From positions 1-11,122 of the forward strand of contig WNYE01000198.1 in assembly GCA_021396245.1 (NCBI GenBank): DNA of 11,122 nucleotides, written 5' to 3'. The notes below the pieces were generated by a model. It had not been told where the DNA came from and did not search any database. It worked only from the letters and a program-made list of their open reading frames with translations. This DNA is from Sporothrix humicola (taxonomy: Eukaryota > Ascomycota > Sordariomycetes > Ophiostomatales > Ophiostomataceae). The number at the start of each line of letters is the position of its first letter. The stretch's first letter is position 1. Shown here in pieces: positions 1-7,812 of the stretch. A program made the translations under genes and the position numbers.

Positions 1-164
1 CGGTGTTCCCATTTTTTTTTTTGGTTTCAGCCAAAACTGCCGGGTGTTTTTCGTTGAAATCGTTTCGTTTAATAATTTTATTTTTTGCCCCTACTCCGTC
101 TCCCCCCCCCCCCCCCCCCCCCCCATGCCTATGTAACGCCCAGTTTCATGACACTGACATTCAG
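1..164 (+). other. 3' end of an MBP1 intron (5' end off the window)
   Basis: This stretch looks like intron rather than exon. It carries an 11-T run (12-22), AT-rich sequence and a 23-C run (102-124). The MBP1 reading frame meets a TGA at 155-157, so coding sequence cannot continue leftward without splicing. A good branch site (CTGAC, 153-157) and acceptor (TTCAG ending at 164) close it. I see no convincing GTRNGT donor between 1 and about 130, so the upstream exon and donor are probably outside the window, which makes the intron longer than 164 nt. A second acceptor-like TTTCAG preceded by the T-run ends at 30. A short exon after it cannot be excluded, but nothing there resembles the protein family. 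Confidence 0.6.
102..124. repeat. poly-C tract, 23 C
   Basis: An uninterrupted run of 23 C lies within the inferred MBP1 intron, about 40 nt upstream of the acceptor. Its true length is uncertain because such runs are error-prone in sequencing and assembly. Confidence 0.9.
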
Positions 165-814
165 CAGCCATCACGCATCTGTTGTCCGAGACAGCAACCG
201 TGTTCCAAGCCGAAATGAAGGCGAAGCAACACGCGGTAGACTCTCTACACGCCTCACTACGCACGACATCATCGCAACTAGGCGAGGCCCGGCGTATACT
301 TGACACCCTCGAAGAGAAAGCAAAGATCCAGCAACAGGCACGCCAAAAAGTCATGAATTTAACGCGGGCTCGGGACGATGAACAGTTTCGTGTAATGGAA
401 CTTGAGCAGGCTCGAGGACAGGCCCATAGCGACCCGGGCGTTGCAGCGAGCTGGGAGACCGAGATTGATAGCTTGGCCACAACAGCTGCCCCTACATTAA
501 GGGATGCAGGGATGAACGGTGCATCTTCTGGGGACACCCAAGGTCATCCGTTTGCCAGTGTCCTGCGAGCACGGATAAATGCTTTGCGGCTACGCACAGC
601 CGAGACGCGGCAAGCAGAGCAGGCCCTCAAAAGTCGCAGTAGGGAGATCGAGCTCAAGTTCAGACGCCTTGTGGCCCTAGCCACGAAGTGCCCGGACGCA
701 GACATAGACAGTCATCTTGATGGTCTGATGCGTGCTGTCGAAAGCGAAAAGGGTGAACTGGAAATTGGACGTGTCCGGCGCTTTCTTGGTGGTGTTGAGG
801 GTGTTGTTCATTGA
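165..814 (+). CDS. MBP1: MBP1-like APSES transcription factor, C-terminal exon (partial)
   Basis: This is the last exon of what appears to be the MBF-complex transcription factor Mbp1 (Res/Swi4 family), which in the nucleus drives G1/S genes through MCB elements together with Swi6. Only about 216 C-terminal residues are present; the APSES DNA-binding domain and ankyrin repeats would lie upstream. The visible part is charged and predicted coiled coil, with heptad-like stretches around EMKAKQHAVDSLHASLR and EEKAKIQQQARQKVMNL. It then has a less ordered Gly/Ser/Asp segment, a second helical segment (VLRARINALRLRTAETRQAE), a conserved KCPDADIDSHLDGLMRAVES block, and the end GELEIGRVRRFLGGVEGVVH, which I recognise as the typical terminus of filamentous-fungal Mbp1. 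The frame opens at an acceptor at 164 or 167, and one base must come from the previous exon. The stop TGA is at 812-814. It converges with PEP7. The family assignment rests on recall of C-terminal similarity only. Confidence 0.78.
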
Positions 815-1357
815 GCAAGACGATCAGTCCAGCAGTCCAGCTGGTCTCTTTGCCGTTGGCTTCTTCTTGCCCCCCCCCCCCTCTTTTTTTTTTTTCTCAC
901 GCAGCTCTTGTTCTACGTTTATCAGTGCGTAGTTCACAATGCACACTGTTGAAATCTTTCTAAAATCTCCCCCCTTCCCCCTGTTTCTTGCTTTTTTCTC
1001 TTTGTAATCTTTATGTCGGTCGCATTTGCTTGGCTTTATATGGTATTGGGTTATTGCTGTAGGAACTAGCCTGGGAGGTGTTGTATTACAGTCAAATGTC
1101 TTTATTTTATTATTTACCCGCTTCTCGTTTTAATACGTCTTGTTTTCTCGCTCACTGCCTTCTTCCTATTTTTGTATTAGTCGCTTAACACCCCCGCAAC
1201 ATACATGATTCAATGCAAACATATTTTCATTAATCATATCAGCAAGCCAGTAAAATAAGAAAGAAAGAAACAGAAGAAGCAAAAAACCGCCAAACGAAAT
1301 GCACGCTCCGGAAATGTGCCAACGGCGGTGAGATACATGACATAATATAAAATGCCA
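815..1357. other. convergent intergenic region (MBP1 / PEP7 3' ends)
   Basis: These 543 bp separate the stop codons of two convergent genes, so they should hold both 3' UTRs and polyadenylation sites. The left part is pyrimidine-rich (C12 at 870-881, T12 at 884-895, further CT-rich sequence to about 1010). The right part, 1250-1290, is purine-rich (AAGAAAGAAAG type), which reads as pyrimidine-rich on the PEP7 sense strand. I see no canonical AATAAA close to either stop, no coding region and no RNA gene. Confidence 0.7.
870..895. repeat. C12-T-C-T12 homopolymer pair
   Basis: Twelve C (870-881), then TC, then twelve T (884-895), lie 55 nt past the MBP1 stop, presumably in its 3' UTR. The tract is low complexity and slippage-prone. 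Confidence 0.9.
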
Positions 1358-3616
1358 TCAGGCATCCCCTGCGGCATAGAGGCCTTCCCAGCGGTCTTCC
1401 ACGCTGCTAACCTGCTGTTTGAGACGGTTTATTTCAGTATCCAGCTCTTCAACATTCCGGGCCAAGGCACCAACTTCTTCAAACCGCCGCGACCCACGAG
1501 CGTTGTCAACCATTTGCTGCACCAAAAAGCGCTGCTCTTCTAGCACTACAAGCCTTTCTCTGAGTTCCCTCTCTTCCGTCTCTAAAACGGACACAACGGT
1601 GCTCACTTCGCTACCAGCCACACTACCAGAGTCGGTCCCGTCACCAACATTCTCGCCGTTCCGAAGAGGTGACATATAAGAAGCACCCCCGTTAAGATTT
1701 GCAAGAAGTCTACGATGAGTAGACGGGGTGCCGGAAGGCTGTTGGGAACGGAGCATTTTTGGAACATGCTTGAGCGGTACCATGTTAGCGTGCAGAAATG
1801 TCGATGCCGCAGAGTAGACGGACTTCTGAAGGCGTTGCTGCGTAGCGCTGTCTGTCTTGAGGTCTCGTAGGCGGATTGCGGCCAAATTATACTTTGTAAA
1901 GCTGTCCATGAGCCGTTTCCGTATCTTTGCAGCCTCCTGGATTTGGGCACGAGTAGCCGGTGGTCGGTCTGACCCTAATGTGCCAGGCTGCAGAGATTGC
2001 AGAGAGCGTTGGAACAAGGGCATCATCTGCCGAATACCCCATTCAAACTGTCGAAGCGTCTCGTAAGCCCTCTGGTCTGCAGGCTTGTGTGCAGAAGCGG
2101 CGTCAAAATCCCTTTTCGAGAATATGGTCAACCTGCAATCGCGGCACATTCGAACGTCAACATCAACTTTCTCCCCTGCCGGTATTCGCGCCTTTTCGGT
2201 GGCACTTAAAGAAGAGTCTAGCTTTTTAGTTGCCACGCTAAGGCCAACCTCACTGGAACATGCGGTCTGTGGATCTGCACAGACAACTCTCCCACATATC
2301 CTGCAGTGGTGCCGGCGAAAGGTCCAAGAACCAAACTCTTGTTGGCAGAATGGACACCGCGCCACTGATGAGTCGTTCTCCCACGCAACCACCGATTGCT
2401 CGATTGCTTTGCGAATGTTTTTTTGTCCAGATAATGCCGAAACAGGAGACAGTATACTCGCCGTCCCGCCATTGCTGCCACCCGCACTGGCAGCTGCAGC
2501 CAGTTCTGGTGGTGGATCAGCGAGCAGTTGTGTTAATTTAGTCAGACGCTTCTCAAGCCTCGCTATTTCCAAATTTTGTCGCTCGATGCGCTTCTTGCGA
2601 ATAATGACAAAGGCCTCGGTCAGTTCGGCTTCGGCGCCGTGGTGGTCATTATAGCCAGGGCGCGATTTGTAACAAGTCTCACAGACACGGGCCCAGTAGC
2701 CCCGCATGGGGTCATGTTCTGCAGAGCGGGATAGCCTCGTCTGATACATCGTGTGCACTTCACAGAACAGCTTCCCGCAACTGCGACAGTTGATGTTTCC
2801 GTTCAGAGGGCCTAAGCCTTTCCCGCACGTCGGGTCTGTGCATACGTCATTGTTGGTTGATCGTTGCCAGTGCCTTCGTGTAATAACCTCGTCTGGGTCG
2901 AACGCCAGCTCGGGCGTGGGCCTTGAGGCACCTCCATGATTTGGAGCGACTTGCAGGGTGTTCGTGGAGAAAGACTCGTTCGATTCGAATGCTTCGATTC
3001 CGCGAAGCTTCTGGTTGAGAAGAGATAAGGGTTGGAATTTCTTCGCCTTGGTTACCTGCTTGTCAAACCAAGTCTTCACCTCGTCCTGCTGTATCTCTGG
3101 GAGCTCTTGATGTGCATCGTCAATATGTCTATAGCTCATTAGCAAAAATGCCCCGTGCCCCGTGTATAGTGCGAAGGAGAGCCGGAACTTGCAGCACAAC
3201 TCACCGATTTAACTGGAGCAATGTGACCTAGTGATCGCCGGTTAGCACCGCCAGGATATCAATACATCCATGCAAAGAGAGAAAAGGGTGGCATTCTTGG
3301 CCACAAGTTGATCACCTACCATCTCCTCCTGGCAGATCGGGCAAACCAGCTGGCCCCCATTACGCAGACTAGGTGCAGCCAAGCTAATGTTTGCTGTGAG
3401 GTCTTGATCAATGCCAAGTATTGTGCTGGTAGTCGGAGTTGAAGGGGGCGATATACAGGCCGCTATCTGGGAGCCCCGCGACGGGCTGCTGGCGTCGGAC
3501 GGAGCGAGGGGGCTTGCGGAGCGTATGGGCAATGCGGCCTGGCCAGGTTCGGCCGGCGGTGCAAGGCCCTTGCCGCTTCCTAAAATCCTGCCCCCTCCGA
3601 GTCTCCGCGAGGCCAT
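1358..3616 (-). CDS. PEP7: Pep7/Vac1-like FYVE endosomal tethering protein
   Basis: This is a homologue of yeast Pep7/Vac1 and animal rabenosyn-5, a peripheral protein of early endosomes that binds PI3P and Rab5-type GTPases and works with Vps45 and a syntaxin to bring Golgi vesicles to the prevacuolar endosome. I infer three exons: 3616-3320, 3227-3205 (23 nt) and 3128-1358, with introns of 92 and 76 nt. Together they encode 696 residues. The N-terminus is MASRRLGGGRILGSGKG. A C2H2 finger uses C92, C95, H108 and H113. A first, divergent FYVE-type finger covers about 193-262. The canonical FYVE finger covers about 355-440, with WEND (356-359), RRHHCR (378-383) and RMC (433-435). A helix at about 636-673 (LEEQRFLVQQMVDNARGS and what follows) matches the rabenosyn Rab-binding domain. 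Exon 3 alone could start at 3199, but that start lies inside intron 2 and would lose the finger. It is divergent from MET8. Confidence 0.93.
3205..3227 (-). other. 23-nt micro-exon (exon 2) of PEP7
   Basis: This exon is deduced from splice signals on the minus strand. Upstream is branch CTAAC and acceptor CACTAG; downstream is donor GTGAGT. It encodes VTLLQLN plus the first two bases of an Arg codon. Joining it to exon 1 (ending QEEM, phase 0) and exon 3 (starting A-CAT-ATT) gives CPICQEEMVTLLQLNRHIDD, which restores the C-x2-C-x12-H-x4-H finger. Skipping it would shift the frame. Confidence 0.88.
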
Positions 3617-3856
3617 CGATAAAGCTCGGCGACAGCTCCCTAGCCGCTAGCGGCCCGTCGGCCTCCGTTGCTGATTCTCAAAAGCTCGGGTCAGAGAGTG
3701 ATGGGCATCCAACAGGCGGTATGGTTGTGGATAAGGTCAGCAGTGGAGGGTCGTAAAGTTGAACAGGGGGACCGAAGCTGAGAATTGCTCTATCGATATA
3801 AGCTGCCCCGAGTCGCAACATATGTGTGTGGCGGTTATCGTTCAATTGACCTGTGA

Positions 3857-3868
3857 GGGGGGGGGGGG
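3857..3868. repeat. poly-G tract, 12 G
   Basis: A run of twelve G lies in the PEP7-MET8 intergenic region, about 240 bp upstream of the PEP7 start codon and 330 bp upstream of the MET8 start codon. Confidence 0.9.
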
Positions 3869-4100
3869 CGCACAATATGGAATACAGACCTAGGACGACG
3901 TAATCACACGCCCATCGTATTTATGAGCTGTGGAAATAGCGCCGGGCTCATATGGCACGTATGGCTTATGTAATATGACCTCCAGGGCTCCAAGTACTAT
4001 TACGCCCGGCAAAACGTCGTACGTCGTATTCTCTTTCACAACACCCCACTCAAGCTCCAACGGACTTCTTATCGCTATCAAAGCTTTTCTCGACTTCCTA

Positions 4101-4111
4101 ATGGCAGTCAT
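4101..4111. promoter_or_regulatory. possible CYS3-like bZIP site upstream of MET8
   Basis: ATGGCAGTCAT begins 98 bp before the MET8 start codon. It resembles the ATGRYRYCAT site bound by CYS3/MetR sulfur regulators of filamentous fungi but has one extra base in the centre, so it is not an exact match. The link is attractive because siroheme is needed by sulfite reductase. A single imperfect site in 582 bp is weak evidence. Confidence 0.2.
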
Positions 4112-4198
4112 GCCTCCGAGGTTTGCCAAAAATGACCATTTTACCACCAACACCCTGCCGTTGAAAAGTTAATCTCCCATACACACGCCGCATAAATT

Positions 4199-5116
4199 AT
4201 GGCCCCGGTGTTCCCAGAAGTCCAAGGTGGCGGGAGCCTGATTATCGCATGGCAAATCCGAGGTAAAAAGGTGCTCGTGGTCGGCGGCGGCGAGGTATGT
4301 ATTGCATTGGATTGTATCTCCTCCACATCTCCTCCACACACTTGCTTGGGCGACTCAATTCGCTAACTAAATTTATTCGAGTAGGTTGCTGCTGGGCGGA
4401 TTCTCCATTGTCTGAATGCGGATGCTGCTGTTACCGTCGTCGCCCCGTCATCCGGCCTAAACCCAGAAGTCGCCTATCGAGCCAGCCAGAAACAAGTACA
4501 ACACATTGACCGCCTGTTTGAGCCGTCCGATCTCGACGGGGCCGATATGGTTCTTACGGCCGTGGATGACCCGGAAGCGTCAACCCGCATCTGGAAGCTT
4601 TGTAAAGAGAAGCGCATTCCCGTCAATGTCGCCGATGTGCCACCAGAATGCGATTTCTACTTTGGCAGTGTGCATCGTGACGGCCCGTTGCAGATCATGG
4701 TCAGCACCAACGGGAAGGGCCCACGGCTCGCGCACGCTATACGCACATACATTGCTAGGCTTCTTCCTAAGCAGGCGGGCAAGGCCATCAACTCTGTTGG
4801 CGAGCTCCGGGTAAAGCTGCGGCGGATGGTGCCAAGCCCCGAAGAGGGACCGAAGCGCATGGCTTGGTAGGCACCAACCCATTCTTCTTGGAACCCAGCC
4901 ACCAATACTAACAATACCAGGATGACCAAAGTCAGCGACGTCTATTCTTTCGAAGAGCTTTGTAGCTTGACCGATGAAGACGTCAACAACCTTCTCCGTT
5001 TCTATGTCTCCGGCAATGTGCCACCACTGGATATCCTACTCTCGATGCGTGGCAATCCAGACCTGAGTAAGATTGATGTCTTTGATGGGTCGTTTGGCTT
5101 CAGCATTGGAGTTTGA
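4199..5116 (+). CDS. MET8: siroheme synthase Met8 (precorrin-2 dehydrogenase / ferrochelatase)
   Basis: Met8 performs the last two steps of siroheme synthesis: NAD-dependent oxidation of precorrin-2 to sirohydrochlorin, then insertion of Fe2+. Siroheme is the cofactor of sulfite and nitrite reductases. I infer three exons: 4199-4294, 4385-4866 and 4921-5116. Introns are 90 nt (GTATGT, branch CTAAC, TAG) and 54 nt (GTAGGC, branch CTAAC, CAG). Together they encode 257 residues, close to the 274 of yeast Met8. The Rossmann nucleotide-binding motif GGGEVAAGR is at 29-37, interrupted by intron 1 after Glu32. MVLTAVDDPE starts at 87 and VNVADVPPECDFYFGS covers 112-127; an Asp in this block (D116 or nearby) probably corresponds to the catalytic Asp of yeast Met8. 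GKGPRLAHAIR follows, then the C-terminal helical part (MTKVSDVYSFEELC, from 194). An in-frame TAA at 4193-4195 makes the ATG at 4199 the first possible start. Trp193 is split by intron 2. Confidence 0.93.
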
Positions 5117-5684
5117 GTTAGAAGGACTACCTGCAAGCCAAATGTTGTGTTTTTGAAAAGTCACACATCCTTATACAAGAACTCTATGCAGGTTGTTGGT
5201 TTTGTTTTTGTTTCTGTTTTTTTGTTTCATTCATTTTTTTTTTTTTTTTGGCATATTCGCTCGTTTTCTAAACCCATAATGAAAACGACATACTAACATT
5301 AACTGGCAAAACCAGCTCCATGACCATATAGAGGCTAGACAAAAATACCCTTCGTCCTCAGTATATTTCTATCACACCAACATACATTCACAGTATTTAC
5401 AACCCAATACACAGAAAGACGCGATGTGAAGTGCATGTGTTTGCTCTCTTTAAACCCATTCAAATGGTTAAAAGTGACTGTTTAGCAACACAGTGCCGAA
5501 GAATATACACACTGTCACATACTCCGTACGACGTACTCCATACGGACTTAATGCGCCACAGACCTTCGACCTCTAGGGCCAAACAAAACACGCCGCAAGA
5601 AACGGCGCGGTCACGTCGCAGAACCTAGTCCTTCACCGATCTCCCTCGAAAGCACCACGAATAACTGCCCGCGGGGTACAAAAG
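5117..5684. other. MET8 3' UTR and FTA1 promoter region
   Basis: This is a 568-bp gap between two genes on the same strand. The left half is T-rich, with TTTTTG repeats and T16 at 5234-5249, consistent with a 3' UTR. The right half should hold the FTA1 promoter and 5' leader. It includes a TACTCCGTA-type motif cluster (5520-5545) and an in-frame TAG at 5574-5576 that bounds the FTA1 reading frame. An open frame at 5431-5628 gives an unremarkable 65-residue product and is not called. No RNA gene is seen. Confidence 0.65.
5520..5545. repeat. TACTCCGTA motif cluster with short inverted repeat
   Basis: TACTCCGTA (5520-5528) is followed by TACTCCATA (5534-5542). GTACGACGTAC (5526-5536) between them is an 11-bp palindrome around a central A, and CCGTA / TACGG form a 5-bp inverted repeat. 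It lies 140 bp upstream of the FTA1 start. Confidence 0.6.
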
Positions 5685-6833
5685 ATGGCACGATTAAGAG
5701 TAAATGCAAGACAGCCGTCCCCGAGTCAATCTCGAGATAGCACGGAGTCTAGTAGCCAACTAGGTTCCACTGACGGCCCTCCGTTGCCAGATTGCGATCT
5801 GTTCAATACGACATTCTCGCTATACAGAGCGTCGCCTCTGTTTATCGGAGAGAGCCAACTGACCGATCTCCACCTACGGGCCCTCGAGCTCCAGCTCCGG
5901 GACATCCTCACCGGTGACTTCGTGCGTGGCATCGAAGTTGGCCTTGACGATGATAGCGACCGTGCCGTAGGAAACGCTGGCGCTCTGGAAGCTGTCGCGA
6001 TCGAGTGGGTCTCTGCACATCACGCCGTCACAACACCAAGACCAGGCTTACAGGTCACCCTACAATATGAGAATGCTCAGTGCATTGCTCTGCTTCTGCC
6101 ACTGCCGGATGAATCCGAATCGCCAAACGGGACGAGCGTGGGTGCACGCCGAGCATTTATACACCTGCCGTTGTTACTTCTTAGGATGCCGACGCATTTG
6201 AGGGATACTATTGTTGGCTTCTTATCAGCCTCGTTTGATTGCCGAATTTCAGCGCTACATCTCACCGATGATAATATGATTCGCGGCTGGGAATCATGGG
6301 TTTCTGCAACGTCACTGCCTACCACGGAAACCCTGACCAAAGACGCTGTCATGACCCTGGCATTTAGCCTTCCAGAAACAAGTGGAATGGCCGGCACGGC
6401 AGAGGATGAGGGTGATATGGACACATCTACTCCGGTCTCCGACACGCCTCCCGGCCCTAGCCCGCTCGACGATGCCACTGGCGCTTCACTGCCTGATGCA
6501 GCTGGCCTCGGCCTGAAAACAATTGACATATTTCTGACCAATGATGATCTCCGGAAGTTTTTCAAGGCCGGCCAACTTCCCGGGTCAGCGCATGGTGTGT
6601 CCAGCACTCCCCTGACAAGTGCCCTGGCAGCCTACGTGAAGAAGCACTTGGGTATTGATATGGCCAACCCGGCGGTCAGTGTTGTGCGAGTCGCCTGTGG
6701 GGGTTTTGTACTTTCAAATAGCCGTCTAAAGATTTTCGAGCTTCCAAATGACCCCGCCGACATTGCTTTTGGCCGGCGTGGGGGTTTGATACCACTCATA
6801 CTTGGTGATCTCATGTTGCGGGCTACTGGGTGA
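5685..6833 (+). CDS. FTA1: kinetochore Sim4-complex subunit Fta1 (CENP-L family)
   Basis: This is a 382-residue single-exon protein that I recognise as the Fta1/CENP-L family. In fission yeast Fta1 belongs to the Sim4 complex (CCAN) at the inner kinetochore; CENP-L and budding-yeast Iml3 are the counterparts and pair with CENP-N/Chl4. The N-terminus (9-30) is Ser/Gln-rich and likely disordered. The family core starts with LFNTTFSLYRASPLFIG (39-55), then LRDILTGDFVRGIEVGLDD (71-89). LQYENAQCIALLLPLPDE follows from 126, then AFIHLPLLLLRMP (157-169) and FLSASFDCRISALHL (179-193). A low-complexity Pro/Ser/Asp/Gly loop spans about 231-274. The C-terminal block is GLKTIDIFLTNDDLRKFFKAG (276-296) and VVRVACGGFVLSNSRLKIFE (333-352). 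The start is the first ATG after an in-frame TAG, with A at -3 and G at +4. No intron signals are needed to keep the frame. The assignment is by recalled similarity of the core motifs. Confidence 0.82.
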   Translation: MARLRVNARQPSPSQSRDSTESSSQLGSTDGPPLPDCDLFNTTFSLYRASPLFIGESQLTDLHLRALELQLRDILTGDFVRGIEVGLDDDSDRAVGNAGALEAVAIEWVSAHHAVTTPRPGLQVTLQYENAQCIALLLPLPDESESPNGTSVGARRAFIHLPLLLLRMPTHLRDTIVGFLSASFDCRISALHLTDDNMIRGWESWVSATSLPTTETLTKDAVMTLAFSLPETSGMAGTAEDEGDMDTSTPVSDTPPGPSPLDDATGASLPDAAGLGLKTIDIFLTNDDLRKFFKAGQLPGSAHGVSSTPLTSALAAYVKKHLGIDMANPAVSVVRVACGGFVLSNSRLKIFELPNDPADIAFGRRGGLIPLILGDLMLRATG

Positions 6834-7812
6834 GAAGCCAATATACGCCGCGCATGGCTGTTTCGCGATTACCATCACACAACTTGTGTCTCTTCTTGAC
6901 ATATATCCATGGCCTGTTCCGTGGCGTATGCTCACGATTTGTGCGTTTCATCTTCATGGCACCATAGGTCGGCATGTATGCTCGCGTTTTAGCAGCAGTG
7001 GAAGACATGCCTGGCTGCTGGACGCGGGCCCAAAGCAATCCTGGTCCCGTCATGTACGGACTACACGCTCCGCCTCGACCCTGGCATTGGCCATGTGGGC
7101 ACTAATCAAGGATGTCCCGCAACGGCGGGCTGGCAATGCCCATATAGTCTCCCGACGGAGACATCATCGCCCGTGCAGTGAATACCGTACATATTGGTGG
7201 TTTATTTGCGAGTGGCAGGAAATATTGGCTTTCGTGGACGTGGTGAATCTAACGAGTGGCATATGCAGGCTGCTTTTGTATTTATTTCTGTTTGATGTAT
7301 CACCTGTGGTTCGGAAATGGACAGGTGAAGACTAACATGCAAATGGAATGAAGCAGTATTATTCGGGACGTCTAATATATATGCGTGTGTGTGTGTGTGT
7401 GTGTACTGTACAATGGTTAAAAAAAAATTACGGTATTAAATATACATCAGAGAAAGGGAAAACTGTGCAAGCTAAGAGGCTAGCAAAGGAAAAGACGAGT
7501 AAATAAAATGAAAAAAGCGTGGGGGAGAACAAAGAGGTGAGGTAAAGGCAAACGCAGCTGAGCAGCCCCAGCCTAGGAGAAGAAGCAACAGGGAAGTAGA
7601 AAGTGGCAGTACTCCGTAGTAAAGTGAAGTGTTAGTAACACAGAATGACAAGTATGAAGCCATTAGACCAGCTGGCGTATGTCCTGTGAGACCGAATACT
7701 GCCTCTTTCCAAGGACACACAAGTCCGAAAAAGCGATCTTGTTGGCGATATGCCCAAGGGTGTTTTTTCCGAAGCCGCACGAAACTCACGGGCGTGGACC
7801 GTCGACCCGGGC
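6834..7812. other. convergent intergenic region (FTA1 / chitinase 3' ends)
   Basis: These 979 bp lie between the FTA1 stop and the chitinase stop on opposite strands and should contain both 3' UTRs. Visible items are a (GT)10 microsatellite (7385-7404), an A9 run at 7419-7427, an AATAAA at 7502-7507 on + and a TACTCCGTA at 7610-7618. An open frame on + (6802-7335) starts inside FTA1 and continues past its stop in another frame. Its product is rich in Trp, Cys and Arg and resembles no family, so I treat it as chance. No tRNA or other RNA gene is seen. The gap is large for a convergent pair in a compact fungal genome. Confidence 0.6.
7385..7404. repeat. (GT)10 microsatellite
   Basis: Ten perfect GT units lie in the FTA1-chitinase intergenic region. 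Length polymorphism between strains is likely. Confidence 0.95.

Larger units (their letters stand above)
3617..4198. promoter_or_regulatory. bidirectional PEP7-MET8 promoter region
   Basis: These 582 bp lie between two divergent start codons and must contain both promoters and 5' UTRs. They hold a G12 run (3857-3868), a tandem 7-mer ACGTCGT x2 (4014-4027) and an ATGGCAGTCAT near-palindrome (4101-4111). I see no clear TATA box at a convincing distance from either start. Short open frames on both strands (for example 3930-4172 + and 4153-3890 -) overlap each other, resemble nothing I know and are not called as genes. Confidence 0.6.

Noticed and set aside
91..537. 148-codon minus-strand open frame opposite the MBP1 exon
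   Set aside because: It reads antisense through the C23 run (poly-Gly end) and lies opposite a recognisable MBP1 exon, so it is a frame shadow.
2085..2654. 189-codon plus-strand open frame inside PEP7
   Set aside because: It lies entirely opposite the conserved FYVE-containing exon of PEP7 and has no domain of its own.
3890..4172. Two overlapping open frames on opposite strands in the PEP7-MET8 promoter (87 and 80 codons)
   Set aside because: They overlap almost fully, neither resembles a known family, and the region is a divergent promoter. A decayed gene fragment cannot be excluded, but the sequence does not support one.
6802..7335. 177-codon plus-strand open frame overlapping the FTA1 end
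   Set aside because: It begins inside FTA1 in another frame, has unusual Trp/Cys/Arg-rich composition and no recognisable motif. I considered a C-terminal extension of FTA1 by splicing but saw no donor that would require it.
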